Source: Streptomyces coelicoflavus (GTDB taxonomy: Bacteria > Actinomycetota > Actinomycetes > Streptomycetales > Streptomycetaceae). Taken from it: a stretch of DNA of 64,000 bases. Shown piece by piece: positions 48,427 through 58,241 of the stretch. The notes beneath the pieces are model-generated. The model did not search any database. It had not been told where the DNA came from and saw only the letters and a list, made by a program, of their open reading frames with translations. The DNA lies in NCBI RefSeq assembly GCF_003112555.1, contig NZ_BEWB01000015.1, positions 124,001-188,000 on the forward strand, written 5' to 3'. The first letter of the stretch is position 1, and every line of letters starts with the position of its first letter. A program made the translations under genes and the position numbers.

Positions 48427-50508
48427 TCAGCGCCAGTCGACGACGATGCGGTTCAAGGGGGTATCGAGCGCGAAGAGGCCGGGGCGCTGCTCGATCGCGG
48501 GGGCGTCGAGGGACTGGATCTCGAACACTGCCTCACGACCGCGGTACTCCCGGTCCCAGGTGCGGACAGCATCGGCGACCTGCACGGCCAGCTCTTCGCT
48601 GCCGGGCCCGTGGCCGATGACGCCGAACTCCCAGAGTTTGCCGCCCTCCGGTGTCGTCTGCTCCGACAAACGCCGCGCAAGGTAGGCGATGGCACCCTTG
48701 CCGACCACCGCCGACGACGAGGGGTAGGGGTCCTCCGTGAGCAGGGTGCCCTTGGCACTGTGAGGGAACAGCATCCGGATCAGGCCCGAGGGGAGAGAGC
48801 AGGTCAGGAACAGTTCCATCCACTCGGGCGATTCCATGGCGCGGACCGTCGTGCCGGTCCACTCCTCGGTGCGCGGCTGGTACAGGACGCCGGCGACGGC
48901 GACGGCGTCGATGTTCTGCCCGGCCGGGGCCTGCAGGCGTACGGTGCCGTCCGTACTGAGCGGGATGACGCGGCGAGCGTCGTCGGCGATGCCCTGCCGC
49001 AGCGGCATGAAGGTGTTCATCTCGCTGCCGAGGGACATCCATCGGCCGTCGCGCTGCTCGTAGGCGATGGAGCGGGACACTGTGCCCTTGAGCCGCTGGG
49101 GGACGAGGAGCCGGCCACCGGGCGCGAGCTGCTGCAGCCAGGCGTGCGGCACTCCGTGCGCGCCGACGGTGGCGACGATCCGGTCGTACGGTGCGCCCTC
49201 GGCGTGGCCGAGTGCCCCGTCATGGGTCATCGCCGTGACGTTGTCGATTCCGGCGGCGGCGAGGTGCGCGCGGGCGCCCTCGACCAGGTCGTCGTCGACG
49301 TCAAGGGTGGTTACGTGTCCGTTCTCTCCGACCAGGTGGGCGAGCAGAGCGGCGTTGTAGCCGGTACCGGCGCCGAGTTCGAGAATGCGCTCGCCGGGCC
49401 GGACATCGAGCTGGTCCAGCATGAGGGCCACGACGCCCGGCTGGGAGGCGCACGAGATCGACGTGCCGTCGCTGTCGTACTTGATGTGCACCGGTGCGTC
49501 GGCGTAGGCGTCATCGAGCGACGCGTCGGGCACGAACAGGTGGCGCGGCACGGTCCGCAGGGCGTGCTCGACGGCAGGCCTACGGGCGTGTCCCTGGGCG
49601 CGCAACGCGTCGACCAGGGCGTTGCGGAGGCGCTCGGCGTCTGCCGCCGTGGGGGTGGCGATCGTGGCGCTCACTCCGCGGACGCCTTCCGTGCCGATCG
49701 CCGCTCCGCCTGACCCTGCGGCGTTGTCGTTCGTTCCCATGACTACCTCTCGTGCGATGTCGGACATGGCGCTCTGGTCACTCCTGAGGAGGCCGGCGCG
49801 GTTGGAGTGGAAGATCGTGTGGTGGGCGACGACGGCTCGGAGACCGCGTGTGAGGGCACCACGGTCGGCGAGGGCAGCAAGCTCGGCACCCGCCCGCTCG
49901 AATGCGGCCACCCATCCGCCGCGCCCGGCGAGCGGACCGCCTGAGCGGCACAGACCGTGCGCGTCCAGGGTCATCAGCTTGCGCATTGCCCGCTCGAGTT
50001 CGGCGGCCCGCTCGTCAGGCGGACGGCCAGTTGTCGGCCGGAAGGCGGCGACCTTCGCCCATACGTCCCCCTGCTCGAACCAGTCCAGGCCGGCCGCTCG
50101 CATCATCGCGCTCGTCAACAGCACGGCGGTCTCCCGGCGCCCGAGGCTTTCCGAGCCGGGCCGATGGGTGAGCAGGTGGCGGCTGTCCTGGTGGAACAGC
50201 TCGTGAGCGGCTTCCATGGCCGCAGTTCCGCCGAAGGCTTCGGTCTCGGGTTCGTAGACGCCGGGCAGCCACGACACGACCTTGCCGTCCTGGACGAGGT
50301 CGCTCAACATCGCCTCGACTGCAGGTGAAGGCTCGTCCGCGCGGTATCGCAAAGGCCAGGGCTGCTTGTTCATGAACCACCAGCCCGTGAGCTGCTCGTC
50401 CGCTTCTGCGGTGAGGAGGACGGGGGCGATGCGTTCGGCGACGGCTCGCTGGGCGCTCTCACGGTCGGCGAAGGTGATGTTGTGCTGCTGCCAGCGGTCC
50501 GGGGGCAT
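48427..50508 (-). CDS. FxLD-system fusion: LanB-elimination-like domain plus isoaspartate-type methyltransferase
   Basis: A 693-residue two-domain protein. Residues about 6-245 match the thiopeptide-type bacteriocin biosynthesis domain (the glutamate-elimination fold of LanB C termini): LTGWWFMNKQPWPLRYR, MEAAHELFHQDSRHLL. Residues about 290-693 are a protein-L-isoaspartate methyltransferase homologue with TSISCASQPGVVALML and the SAM motif LELGAGTG (377-384), of the FxLD-system type. Such enzymes in lanthipeptide clusters methylate an aspartate so that it rearranges to isoaspartate. ATG at 50508, 24 bp after the cyclase stop. Confidence 0.88.
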   Translation of the reverse strand: MPPDRWQQHNITFADRESAQRAVAERIAPVLLTAEADEQLTGWWFMNKQPWPLRYRADEPSPAVEAMLSDLVQDGKVVSWLPGVYEPETEAFGGTAAMEAAHELFHQDSRHLLTHRPGSESLGRRETAVLLTSAMMRAAGLDWFEQGDVWAKVAAFRPTTGRPPDERAAELERAMRKLMTLDAHGLCRSGGPLAGRGGWVAAFERAGAELAALADRGALTRGLRAVVAHHTIFHSNRAGLLRSDQSAMSDIAREVVMGTNDNAAGSGGAAIGTEGVRGVSATIATPTAADAERLRNALVDALRAQGHARRPAVEHALRTVPRHLFVPDASLDDAYADAPVHIKYDSDGTSISCASQPGVVALMLDQLDVRPGERILELGAGTGYNAALLAHLVGENGHVTTLDVDDDLVEGARAHLAAAGIDNVTAMTHDGALGHAEGAPYDRIVATVGAHGVPHAWLQQLAPGGRLLVPQRLKGTVSRSIAYEQRDGRWMSLGSEMNTFMPLRQGIADDARRVIPLSTDGTVRLQAPAGQNIDAVAVAGVLYQPRTEEWTGTTVRAMESPEWMELFLTCSLPSGLIRMLFPHSAKGTLLTEDPYPSSSAVVGKGAIAYLARRLSEQTTPEGGKLWEFGVIGHGPGSEELAVQVADAVRTWDREYRGREAVFEIQSLDAPAIEQRPGLFALDTPLNRIVVDWR

Positions 50509-50532
50509 GCGGATGTCCTTAGGTCGATGGGG

Positions 50533-51804
50533 TCAGGCGACGAGCAGGCAGGAGTCCCAGGCTGACAGGGGCGGTTCGGCGGCACTGAACGCGAGGAGGG
50601 CCAGAGCGATACCTGCTGCGCCGTCGAGGAGGCCAGGGCCGCGCTCTTCGTCCTGGATAAGTGCCGTGGCGGTGTGCACGGGGTCGGCGCCCGGCGGATG
50701 GACGGCGGCCAGGAGCACCGGGATCACGTCGCGGAGCCGTCCGGCGGTCGAGGGATGGGCGTCCTCGGCGGCACGGGCAGCGATGTGTGCGAGGCCGGCG
50801 AATCCGTGGCACAGGCCGTTGTCCGTCGTGGCCTCGAGCTGAGCGGGGTTGGTGAGGGCGGCCACGAGTGCGTGCTCGGCGTCCAGCCGGCGGCGGGTAT
50901 CGCCGAAGGCGAGTGCGGCGAGTTGCCGGGCGCGGGCGAGACCGGCAGTGCCATAGCACCATGACGGCCGCCGCGGCGCGGACGGGACCCGGCGGCCGGT
51001 GCGCAGTTCGGTCCGGGTGACCCAGTACGGCCATGCCGGGCCACGGCCGGTGTCCTCCTGCCAGTGGTCCAGCCAGGACAGGATCCGGCCCACCGCTTCG
51101 TCGTGGCCGGCGACGATGGTGCCGTGCCGGGCGGCGAGCGCCAGCAACGCGAGCACGCCGCCGACGCCGTGTGCCATACCGCTGTTGGCGTGTCCGCCGG
51201 GTAACCGTTCGTCCATGCGTCCCGAAGGGCCTGTTGGCGTCCACCAGCCCGGCAGGGTTTCTCCATCCTGGGTGATCGGCTGGGTGAGACGTACGCAGTA
51301 GTCCAAGACTGCCCGCAGGGCGCAGGAGTCGGGGTCGCGGCGCAGAAGGTGGGCACCGTACCCGGTCAAGCCGCGGATGGCGTCGAACTCGGCCAGCGCC
51401 GGGAGGCGCCCGGTGTCGATGCGACGGTGAGCGGCGTCGACGCGGCGACTCGCATCGGCCGCCATCTGGCGGTCCAGAGTGTCGAGAGCGCGCTGGTAGG
51501 CACCGGGCAGGCAATCGGCGGCGCAGGTCAGCGCGTGCGCGAAGGCGGGCGCCCCGTAGAACGGGTGGCTGTCGGGGCCTCCCGTGAGCGCCTCACGGGA
51601 GGCAGCGGCGAGCCAGTCGTGGGCGCGCTGCCACGGGCCGAGGCCGGCCGCGGCCCGCTCGAGGTGCAGGAGCGCGATGCCGGGGAGGCCGTGGGCAAGG
51701 TGCTGCCGGTGTGCCTCGGGCAGGGACACCCTGCCCGGGTCGGCGAGTTGATCGGCGACGGCACCGGCCAGGTCGAGTGCGGCCTGCGCTGTCTGTGCGG
51801 TCAT
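50533..51804 (-). CDS. LanC-type lanthionine synthetase cyclase
   Basis: A 423-residue LanC protein. Zinc ligands C283 (SWCYGTAG), C332 and H333 (LCHGFAG) and the catalytic-region histidine H212 (GMAHGVGG) are all present. It adds cysteine thiols to dehydroalanine or dehydrobutyrine in the precursor to form (methyl)lanthionine rings. ATG at 51804 overlaps the dehydratase stop (ATGA), so expression is coupled. Confidence 0.93.
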   Translation of the reverse strand: MTAQTAQAALDLAGAVADQLADPGRVSLPEAHRQHLAHGLPGIALLHLERAAAGLGPWQRAHDWLAAASREALTGGPDSHPFYGAPAFAHALTCAADCLPGAYQRALDTLDRQMAADASRRVDAAHRRIDTGRLPALAEFDAIRGLTGYGAHLLRRDPDSCALRAVLDYCVRLTQPITQDGETLPGWWTPTGPSGRMDERLPGGHANSGMAHGVGGVLALLALAARHGTIVAGHDEAVGRILSWLDHWQEDTGRGPAWPYWVTRTELRTGRRVPSAPRRPSWCYGTAGLARARQLAALAFGDTRRRLDAEHALVAALTNPAQLEATTDNGLCHGFAGLAHIAARAAEDAHPSTAGRLRDVIPVLLAAVHPPGADPVHTATALIQDEERGPGLLDGAAGIALALLAFSAAEPPLSAWDSCLLVA

Positions 51805-54800
51805 GGTGTCCTCCCGGTGGTGCGGGCGGTCCAGGCCAGGGCGGCGGCGCGGGCGAGGTGGAGGCAGACCTCTTCCTCGGGGAAGTTCACCGCGACGTGC
51901 CGCACGAAATGGACGTGCAGCAGCGAGGTCAGGACGTCGTCGAGGTCGATGCCCTGCGTGTGGGGTCCGGGCAGATGCCGCCGGTAGGCGGCGAGCGCCG
52001 CATCACGGTCCGCCCACGCGGACACGACAGCCGCTCCTCCAGGGGTGGTGCGCAGGGCGGCCCAGTCGTCGCCGGGGTCGGCCAGATGTACGGCGTCGGT
52101 GAACTGCGAGCGTGGTACGGGTCCGGGCGCCGTGGGCGGGATGTGGTCGATCAGCCAGCGCGACCCGGCATCCGGACTGCCGAGGAAAGCGGAGGCGATG
52201 GAGACGGCGTGCGCGGCCACCAGCGTGCGCTTCTGCGGGCGCCGCGGTTGAGCGAGCTGGGTCACGACCGCCCGCGAATCTGCACGGAACACGTCTTCGG
52301 CCGCGTCCCACGCGGCGCCGGAGCCCCAGCGCCCCGCTTCCCGGTAGGAGGTGAGGTACCGCAGGTCCGCCAGCAGGCCGACGTCGCGCAACTCGTCGGC
52401 CCACGCGCTCACTGTCCGGGCCGTCTCGGCGAACGCCTCCGGCGTGGGGAGCGCGATGCGCAGACGCAGGTGCTGCTCGGGGTCGCGGAAGCGGATGAAC
52501 CACCACTGTGGGCCACCAAGCCGTTCGAGCAGGTCCGGCAGGTGACGGGAGAGCAGCACGTCTTGGCGGCGGGCGTCGCCGTACAACGCGGCCAGCAACA
52601 CCGGCGAAGCGGCGGGCGTCTGCGTTTGGGCCGTGGAGAGGGCCCGTGCTGGGGTGGGGGCGGGCAGCTTGGGCCACGGCGACGGCCGGGTCGCCCTGAG
52701 TGGCACCACCACCTCGTGCGCGCGGCCCTCGCACCAGCCGAACGCCCCCGGTTCCGCCGCCTCGACGAGCACGGCCTGACGCGTTCGGTCGAGGTGATGG
52801 CGCAGCAGCGTCCGGTGACCGGCGTCGTCGAGGTCGAGGAAGAGACGCCGGTCGCCTTCCATGAGGTGGACCCGCCGAGGCAGCCGCCGCCGGGCCCGCC
52901 ATTCGGTGAGGGCGGTGTCCCATTCTGTCCGGGGGCGTGCGCGACCGGGCAGCTCGAGCGCCTCGACCCGCCAGCGGGCGGGGACGAGCACGGTGCGTCC
53001 GTAGCGCAGACGCGGCAGGAACGGCATCGCCTGCGCGGCGCCCCAGTCGAACACGGTGACCTGCGCGTACTGGGCGCGGGGCAGCTCGGTGAGGAACCGC
53101 ACGAGCGGCGGAGTGTGCGTGCGGAGATTCAGCGCGTGCATCGCGACGGCCTCGATGCGTCGGCCGCGCTCCGGATCGGCCAGGTACATGCGACGGCCGT
53201 CGCACCCGACTGCCAGGTCCGCGGGCACGAGGACGTCGTCGGCCGGGACTCGGTGTTCCTGAAGGCTGATCGCGGTCGGCAGGACTTGCGGGGCCCGCGT
53301 GACATGGGCGCTCTCCGGCAGGAGTGGCGGAAAGGAGAGCTGCGCGGGCACGGTGTCGTCGTCGGCGGTCGGGAGGTCGGACAGTTCGGTGGCCAGCGCC
53401 GATCGATCGGCCGGGGCCAGGATGCCGAGGAAGCGGCCGGTGGTCACGCCGGCGCCGCGGGACACACTCACAATCTCCAGCCGGAACTGCCCTCGCCGTA
53501 ACTCGTCCACGCCTGCTGCATGGATCCGCACCCCCACCTCCAGGTGCGGCGGCAGGCGGGGCTCATCGGGCCCCACGTCCAAGGCGTCGATCAGCTCGTC
53601 GGTGAGGACCACCTCGTCACGGCCGTCGAGCGCGGCGGACTGCGCCAGCCGTACGAGCGCATCATCCCGGGTGGAAAGGCGAGGTCGGCGGGCACCGGGC
53701 GAGGAACCTGGGTAGCCCTCGAGGTAGCCAATGCCGCTGTCGGCGACGGCTTCCTGAAGCGGCACCATCGTGCCGATGCCGTACCTCTCGTAGAACCGCT
53801 GGTGGTACGCGCCCCATGCCGCGGCGCCGTACGGACGTGCACTGACCCGGGCCAGGAGCAGCGCAGCGCGCTCGGTCTCGCGGGCGATCGCGTCAGGCAG
53901 GACGAGCCGCGCGTCCAGGCGCAGGTCGAGCGCGACGGGATGGCGGCGCAGGCCCGGCACCAGGGCCCTCATCTGCGCTGCGGCTCTGTCGCGCTCACCG
54001 CGCGAAGCGCACTTCGTCAGCGCGGTCCGGATCTCCCCCAGTTCACGCACGGGCTCGGCGAGAGCGGGGAGGGTCTCGGCGTCGGCCATGCGGAGCTGGT
54101 CGAGCAGATGTCCGAGGGCGTCGCTCTCGGTGCTCGGCGCGTGCAGGCCCGTGATCAGCACACGCCGTCGGATCAGCTCCGCCAGCAGCTTGCGCACCTT
54201 CTCCGGTCCGGCCTTGGGGAACTCTGCCTCGAGCTTGTCAGCGAGCTCACCACCCCCGACCGGCTCCCGCGCAGCGGTGAGGACCGCGCGCACGGGCTCG
54301 GTCAGGGCCAGGGACGCCTCGACCGCGCGGAACCGATGGCCTCGGGCGGCGGACTGGAACGGCACGACGAGCCGGTCACCGCGGCTCATCAGGGTGTTGT
54401 TGACGACGACGGGCAGTCGTTCAAGGAGGTCCGGACAGGTCTCCATCCGTTCGACCACAGCGGCCAGCCATTCCGCGCCTGCACGGCCGACGGCCACGTG
54501 TTCCCCGCCCCAACTCGTGCGAGCCTGCGGGCCAAATCCGGCGACCGTCACACCGGCGAAGAGCCCGAACGGCGTCGCCCTGTGCAGGGAACGCAGCAGA
54601 TAGCGGGCCACCGACAGTGCCGCCCGCCGCACGTCCCGCGGGGAAGGTGCAGGAGACGTACGCATGCTCCGTATCCGCGCGGCCAGAACCGGGCTGGCGT
54701 GTTCCAGGGCTTCGGCGAAATCAGCGTCGGCCATGACTGCACGCAGCCACGCGGTGCAGGCAGCGACTCCGTCGGCGGAGCGATCATCGAGATCGGGCAG

Positions 54801-54887
54801 CTGAGGGTACTGCGGCGTCGGCCGGGCAACGGCTCGGACGAGTGCGGTCGTGCCGGAGCGGAACACAGGGGACCGATCAGCCACCAC
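51801..54887 (-). CDS. LanB-type lanthipeptide dehydratase, full length
   Basis: A 1028-residue dehydratase. The N-terminal glutamylation part (about 1-690) includes SVARYLLRSLHRATPFGLFA and AGAEWLAAVVERMETCPDLL; the C-terminal elimination part (about 740-1028) includes GPQWWFIRFRDPEQHLRLR and YLTSYREAGRWG. It uses glutamyl-tRNA to activate Ser/Thr of the precursor and then eliminates glutamate. Two adjacent GTG codons at 54887 and 54884 follow AAGGAGGTA; the second has better spacing. It is coupled to the LanC gene. Confidence 0.93.
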   Translation of the reverse strand: MVADRSPVFRSGTTALVRAVARPTPQYPQLPDLDDRSADGVAACTAWLRAVMADADFAEALEHASPVLAARIRSMRTSPAPSPRDVRRAALSVARYLLRSLHRATPFGLFAGVTVAGFGPQARTSWGGEHVAVGRAGAEWLAAVVERMETCPDLLERLPVVVNNTLMSRGDRLVVPFQSAARGHRFRAVEASLALTEPVRAVLTAAREPVGGGELADKLEAEFPKAGPEKVRKLLAELIRRRVLITGLHAPSTESDALGHLLDQLRMADAETLPALAEPVRELGEIRTALTKCASRGERDRAAAQMRALVPGLRRHPVALDLRLDARLVLPDAIARETERAALLLARVSARPYGAAAWGAYHQRFYERYGIGTMVPLQEAVADSGIGYLEGYPGSSPGARRPRLSTRDDALVRLAQSAALDGRDEVVLTDELIDALDVGPDEPRLPPHLEVGVRIHAAGVDELRRGQFRLEIVSVSRGAGVTTGRFLGILAPADRSALATELSDLPTADDDTVPAQLSFPPLLPESAHVTRAPQVLPTAISLQEHRVPADDVLVPADLAVGCDGRRMYLADPERGRRIEAVAMHALNLRTHTPPLVRFLTELPRAQYAQVTVFDWGAAQAMPFLPRLRYGRTVLVPARWRVEALELPGRARPRTEWDTALTEWRARRRLPRRVHLMEGDRRLFLDLDDAGHRTLLRHHLDRTRQAVLVEAAEPGAFGWCEGRAHEVVVPLRATRPSPWPKLPAPTPARALSTAQTQTPAASPVLLAALYGDARRQDVLLSRHLPDLLERLGGPQWWFIRFRDPEQHLRLRIALPTPEAFAETARTVSAWADELRDVGLLADLRYLTSYREAGRWGSGAAWDAAEDVFRADSRAVVTQLAQPRRPQKRTLVAAHAVSIASAFLGSPDAGSRWLIDHIPPTAPGPVPRSQFTDAVHLADPGDDWAALRTTPGGAAVVSAWADRDAALAAYRRHLPGPHTQGIDLDDVLTSLLHVHFVRHVAVNFPEEEVCLHLARAAALAWTARTTGRTP

Positions 54888-54976
54888 TACCTCCTTGGGA
54901 GCGAGAGGGCTGCCGGTGCCACCACGCCGTCAGACGCGCCAGCACCGGCCAGCGAAGACACGAAGCCTCGGGATGC

Positions 54977-55159
54977 TCAGGCGACGTTCGTGGTGCAGGC
55001 GCCGCAGGTGGAGCCGCAGTTGTCGTCGGTCAGGTTGACCAGACCCGCCGGGTCGGCCACCTCGACGAGGGAGACGTCCAGGTCGAAGCCGTCCGTCGTC
55101 CCCTGGGCCTGCTGGCTACTCGCCTGAGTGCTGCTCGGTACTACCGTGTTTCGGGTCAT
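54977..55159 (-). CDS. FxLD-family lanthipeptide precursor
   Basis: A 60-residue peptide. The leader contains the FDLDV motif at 25-29, the FxLD signature recognised by LanB. The core (about 37-60) reads AGLVNLTDDNCGSTCGACTT near the end, with Cys 48, 52 and 55, dehydratable T44, S50, T51, T56 and T57, and D45/D46 as candidate isoaspartate sites. ATG at 55159 has AAGGAG six bases upstream. It is the first gene of the operon. Confidence 0.92.
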   Translation of the reverse strand: MTRNTVVPSSTQASSQQAQGTTDGFDLDVSLVEVADPAGLVNLTDDNCGSTCGACTTNVA

Positions 55160-55349
55160 TTCGACTCCTTCGGTGGTTGAAAAATTGCTGTGCGGTGCCG
55201 CCCGTCCCCGGCCGTACGACACGGCGCTCCCTGATCGGAGGGGTCGGAGACGGGAGTTTGGTGGGGCGGCGACAGCTGCGGCCGCCGCCCCCGAGAGGTC
55301 GCGCGGATCCAGGCGATGTCCAGGAAGGCCGGGGCAGTCACAGGCGTAC

Positions 55350-55796
55350 TCACCGCCCATCCCTCATCAGGAGTTCGGCCCATACCTCTTTGCCCCACGG
55401 GCGCTGCTGCGGGCCCCGCAGGTCGTAGCCCCAGCGGTCGGCGATGCCGTCGATCAAGGGCAGGCCCCGCCCCGACTCGTCGTCGCCGCCGGCCAGGCCG
55501 AGGACCGGCAGGCGTGAAGGCGCCCGATCCACCACCCCGACCCGGACCCGTGTCGCGCTCGGCCGACCGACGATCAGGCGGATCGACCGGCCCGACGTGT
55601 GCGTGACGGCGTTCGCGATCAGCTCGGACATGATCAGCGCGGTGACGTCGACGAGGTTGTCGAGGTGCCAGACACCAAGGGCCTCACGAACGAGCGTCCG
55701 GCCGACCCCGGCTGTAGACGGCTCACAGGGGAAGGTCTGACTGTAGGCGGGATGTCCGGTGGCAGCGGGTTGCATGAAAGTGATCAGAGTCGTCAT
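55350..55796 (-). CDS. ATP-binding anti-sigma-like protein (RsbW/GHKL fold)
   Basis: A 148-residue GHKL ATPase-like protein. The N box is ELIANAVTH, the G1 region VVDRAPSRLPV lacks the strict DxGxG, and the G2 region is DESGRGLPLIDGIADRWG. Such stand-alone kinase-like proteins act as anti-sigma or regulatory proteins in Streptomyces and often lie near RiPP and regulatory operons. The ribosome site before the ATG at 55796 is weak. The 190-bp gap downstream holds the precursor promoter. Confidence 0.8.
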   Translation of the reverse strand: MTTLITFMQPAATGHPAYSQTFPCEPSTAGVGRTLVREALGVWHLDNLVDVTALIMSELIANAVTHTSGRSIRLIVGRPSATRVRVGVVDRAPSRLPVLGLAGGDDESGRGLPLIDGIADRWGYDLRGPQQRPWGKEVWAELLMRDGR

Positions 55797-56037
55797 CGGG
55801 GTTGTGCCCTCGCGTCGTCTCGGTGCCCGATCCACCCCTGAGAAGGCGCCAGGAGGAGACCGGACCGTCACCGGCCGCGCGCGCTCCGGAGGAGGGGCGA
55901 GCGGCCGACAACCACACAACTCCCCTCTGCAGCCGAGTGGTTAGGGCGATCCGCCGTCCGTTGCGAGGAAATACCTAGGGTGATTTGACGTTCTCTTTAC
56001 CTGGTGGGTGAGGGGGCGTCAGAGCTACCGTGCGGAC

Positions 56038-57324
56038 ATGGACACCACGCGCAACATCGTTCTCGAGGCGTGGATGGCCGAGCACGGCTACAGCTCCAAC
56101 AGCCTCGCCGACGCCGTGAACCGGGCTCTTGAGCGACTGACCGGCCGGACCGGCGGCCTCGACGGCTCCTCGGTCCGAGCCTGGAAGGCGGGTCGTGTCA
56201 TGTGGCCCAAGTCAGCCACCCGCAAGGCACTCGAGGACGTCAGCGGCCTACCCGCCGTCGCTCTGGGGTTCGTGCCACGGGGCCGGCCCTCGTCCACCCC
56301 AGTCCCACCGCAGCAGGAGGACCCCGAGATGAAGCGCCGTACCCTCGTCGGCGGCATCGCTGCGGCTGCCGCCGTGGCAGCGGCCGCGCCCGGTGCCGCA
56401 GGAACCCGCCGCATCGGCATGAGCGACGTGGACCGTCTGAACAGGCGCTTCGCCACGATCATCGCCAGCGACCACCGCCACGGTGGACAGGTCGGCATCG
56501 AACAGCGGGCAGCCGCGCTCGCAGACGAGGCGCTCAACCTCCAGAACGCCGGGAGCGCCACCCAGCGCGTACGCAGCAGCCTGTACGCCTCAGCGGCGGC
56601 GTTCCGTTCGTCGGCCATGTGGGCCGCCATCGACGGCCGCCGCTACGACGTCGCCAAAGCGCACATGCGTGAGGCCCAAGCCCTCGCCGAGATGTCCGGC
56701 GACCAGGCCATCAAGTTCCGCATCTGGAGCCATACGGGCACCATGTACCGCCACATGGGCCGGCCCTCCGACGCGTTCGCCGCGAACGACGTCGCCCGCA
56801 ACCTGCACATCACGCGCCGTGACCCGATGTTCGCTTCCCTCGGCATGGCCCGGCAGGCGGCGATCCACGGCGCGGCGCATGACCGCACCGGCACCCGCCG
56901 TGCGTTCGACCAGGCACAGGAAGCCATGCTGCGCGCCGCCCCGGGCGACTACCGGCCCGTGTGGCTGCTTGCCTTCTACGACCAGGCCGAACTGCACTCC
57001 CTGGCCCTGTCCGCCTACCTGGCGCTCGGCGACCATCAGACCGCCGAGTACCACGCCCACCGCTGCCTTTCCGCGCTACGGCCGCACATGATCCGCTCCC
57101 GGGCCATCACCACGACCCGTCTCGCGCACGCTCAGCTCGCACAGGGTGCTGCCGACGCCGCCACGACCACAGCGATGAAGGTTCCCGCCGACGCCGCCAC
57201 CCGGCACGCCCGGGTGACACGCATGCTGCAGGAGTTCGGGGCGGCGCTGCGCGCCACCGCACCGCGCAGCTCCACCGTGCAGAACTGGACCGAGCACACC
57301 GCCTCCTGGAGGATGGCCGCATGA
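56038..57324 (+). CDS. Xre/TPR-type regulator with twin hydrophobic segment
   Basis: A 428-residue protein: an N-terminal helix-turn-helix-like domain (about 5-78, SSNSLADAVNRALERL and SSVRAWKAGRVMWPKSATRK), a basic Arg-Arg segment followed by an Ala-rich hydrophobic stretch (KRRTLVGGIAAAAAVAAAAP, about 98-120), then a TPR-like helical domain to the end. The Arg-rich plus hydrophobic stretch looks like a Tat-type or anchoring segment. It probably regulates the adjacent lanthipeptide operon. A TTGACG at 55988 may be part of its promoter. Confidence 0.72.
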   Translation: MDTTRNIVLEAWMAEHGYSSNSLADAVNRALERLTGRTGGLDGSSVRAWKAGRVMWPKSATRKALEDVSGLPAVALGFVPRGRPSSTPVPPQQEDPEMKRRTLVGGIAAAAAVAAAAPGAAGTRRIGMSDVDRLNRRFATIIASDHRHGGQVGIEQRAAALADEALNLQNAGSATQRVRSSLYASAAAFRSSAMWAAIDGRRYDVAKAHMREAQALAEMSGDQAIKFRIWSHTGTMYRHMGRPSDAFAANDVARNLHITRRDPMFASLGMARQAAIHGAAHDRTGTRRAFDQAQEAMLRAAPGDYRPVWLLAFYDQAELHSLALSAYLALGDHQTAEYHAHRCLSALRPHMIRSRAITTTRLAHAQLAQGAADAATTTAMKVPADAATRHARVTRMLQEFGAALRATAPRSSTVQNWTEHTASWRMAA

Positions 57325-57860
57325 CCACGGCGCCCACGATCGAACTGCGGACCTTCACCACCCTCGACACCGTCCGCGGCGACCTGCTCGATGTCTACGC
57401 AGATGTGCGCGCCCCTCTCCTCCACCTGCCCAACTACGCGGTCACCGCGTTCGGCGAACGCCTGGACCGGCACGGCGACGAACCGGGATTCACCGCTGTC
57501 CTCGCCTACGCGGCCGGGAGCCCGGTGGGCTACGCCTACGGCAACTCCATCGAGCGCGGCGACCGCTACTGGCAGCGCACCAGCCCGACGCCGGCGGACA
57601 CGTACACGGAGCGCCCGGCCTTGGCCCTGAAGGAGATCGGCGTCCGGCCGGCGTGGCGCAAGACCGGCACCTCCCGACGTATTCACGACGCCCTCCTCGC
57701 CACCCGCGACGAGCCCTTCGTCACCCTCATGGTCAATCCGGCGGCCGGGGACGGCAAGGTTCACGCCCTCTACAGGTCGTGGGAGTACGAAGACATCGGG
57801 CAGAGCCAGCCATCGCCGGCGTCGCCGGTCCTCACCGTGATGATCCGTACGGTTCGCTGA
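57321..57860 (+). CDS. GNAT-family acetyltransferase
   Basis: A 179-residue GNAT protein. Segment LKEIGVRPAWRKTGTSRRIHDALL contains the acetyl-CoA loop in modified form (RKTGTSRR), and the C terminus MVNPAAGDGKVHALYRSWEYE has the usual Y-x-x-x-G/E-F-like motif. ATG at 57321 overlaps the regulator stop (ATGA), so the two are coupled. Members of this group are found beside FxLD and related RiPP clusters; substrate unknown. Confidence 0.8.
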   Translation: MTTAPTIELRTFTTLDTVRGDLLDVYADVRAPLLHLPNYAVTAFGERLDRHGDEPGFTAVLAYAAGSPVGYAYGNSIERGDRYWQRTSPTPADTYTERPALALKEIGVRPAWRKTGTSRRIHDALLATRDEPFVTLMVNPAAGDGKVHALYRSWEYEDIGQSQPSPASPVLTVMIRTVR

Positions 57861-57971
57861 TCGGGAGGGCCGACGTGTATGCCGCCGTCCTCGCATCTCG
57901 CGCGGAGGTCGGAGGCTCCTGGATTCTCGATACCCAGGGTGTGGTCCAGGTTGAGCGCGAGATGCGGCCGG

Positions 57972-58241
57972 TCAACCAGCGGCACGCAGCGGCCCGAGCG
58001 CGGCGTTCAGGGCGTCGAGATCGGCGTCCTTGGTGAGCTGGTGCACTCGGGTCGGCGATACCCCCGCCGCATCAGCGATCTTCCGAACAAACACCCTTTC
58101 GTGCCGGGCGGCAGCCAGGGCCCAGTCCCGCTCGGCCTGCTCCACCCGCCACGCGGCACGCCGCATCCGCGCCAACACACGCGGCTCGCGGCGGACCTTC
58201 TTCAACCGCTCCGTCACCTGCGACAGCCTGCCACCCTGCAC
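57972..58241 (-). CDS. Small helix-turn-helix protein
   Basis: A protein of up to 89 residues, very basic, with a long N-terminal helix (AAWRVEQAERDWALAAARHE) and a C-terminal helix-turn-helix (KIADAAGVSPTRVHQLTKDAD). GTG start at 58241 or at 58217. It lies downstream of the NB-ARC gene on the same strand, 137 bp away, and might regulate it. Confidence 0.5.
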   Translation of the reverse strand: MQGGRLSQVTERLKKVRREPRVLARMRRAAWRVEQAERDWALAAARHERVFVRKIADAAGVSPTRVHQLTKDADLDALNAALGPLRAAG

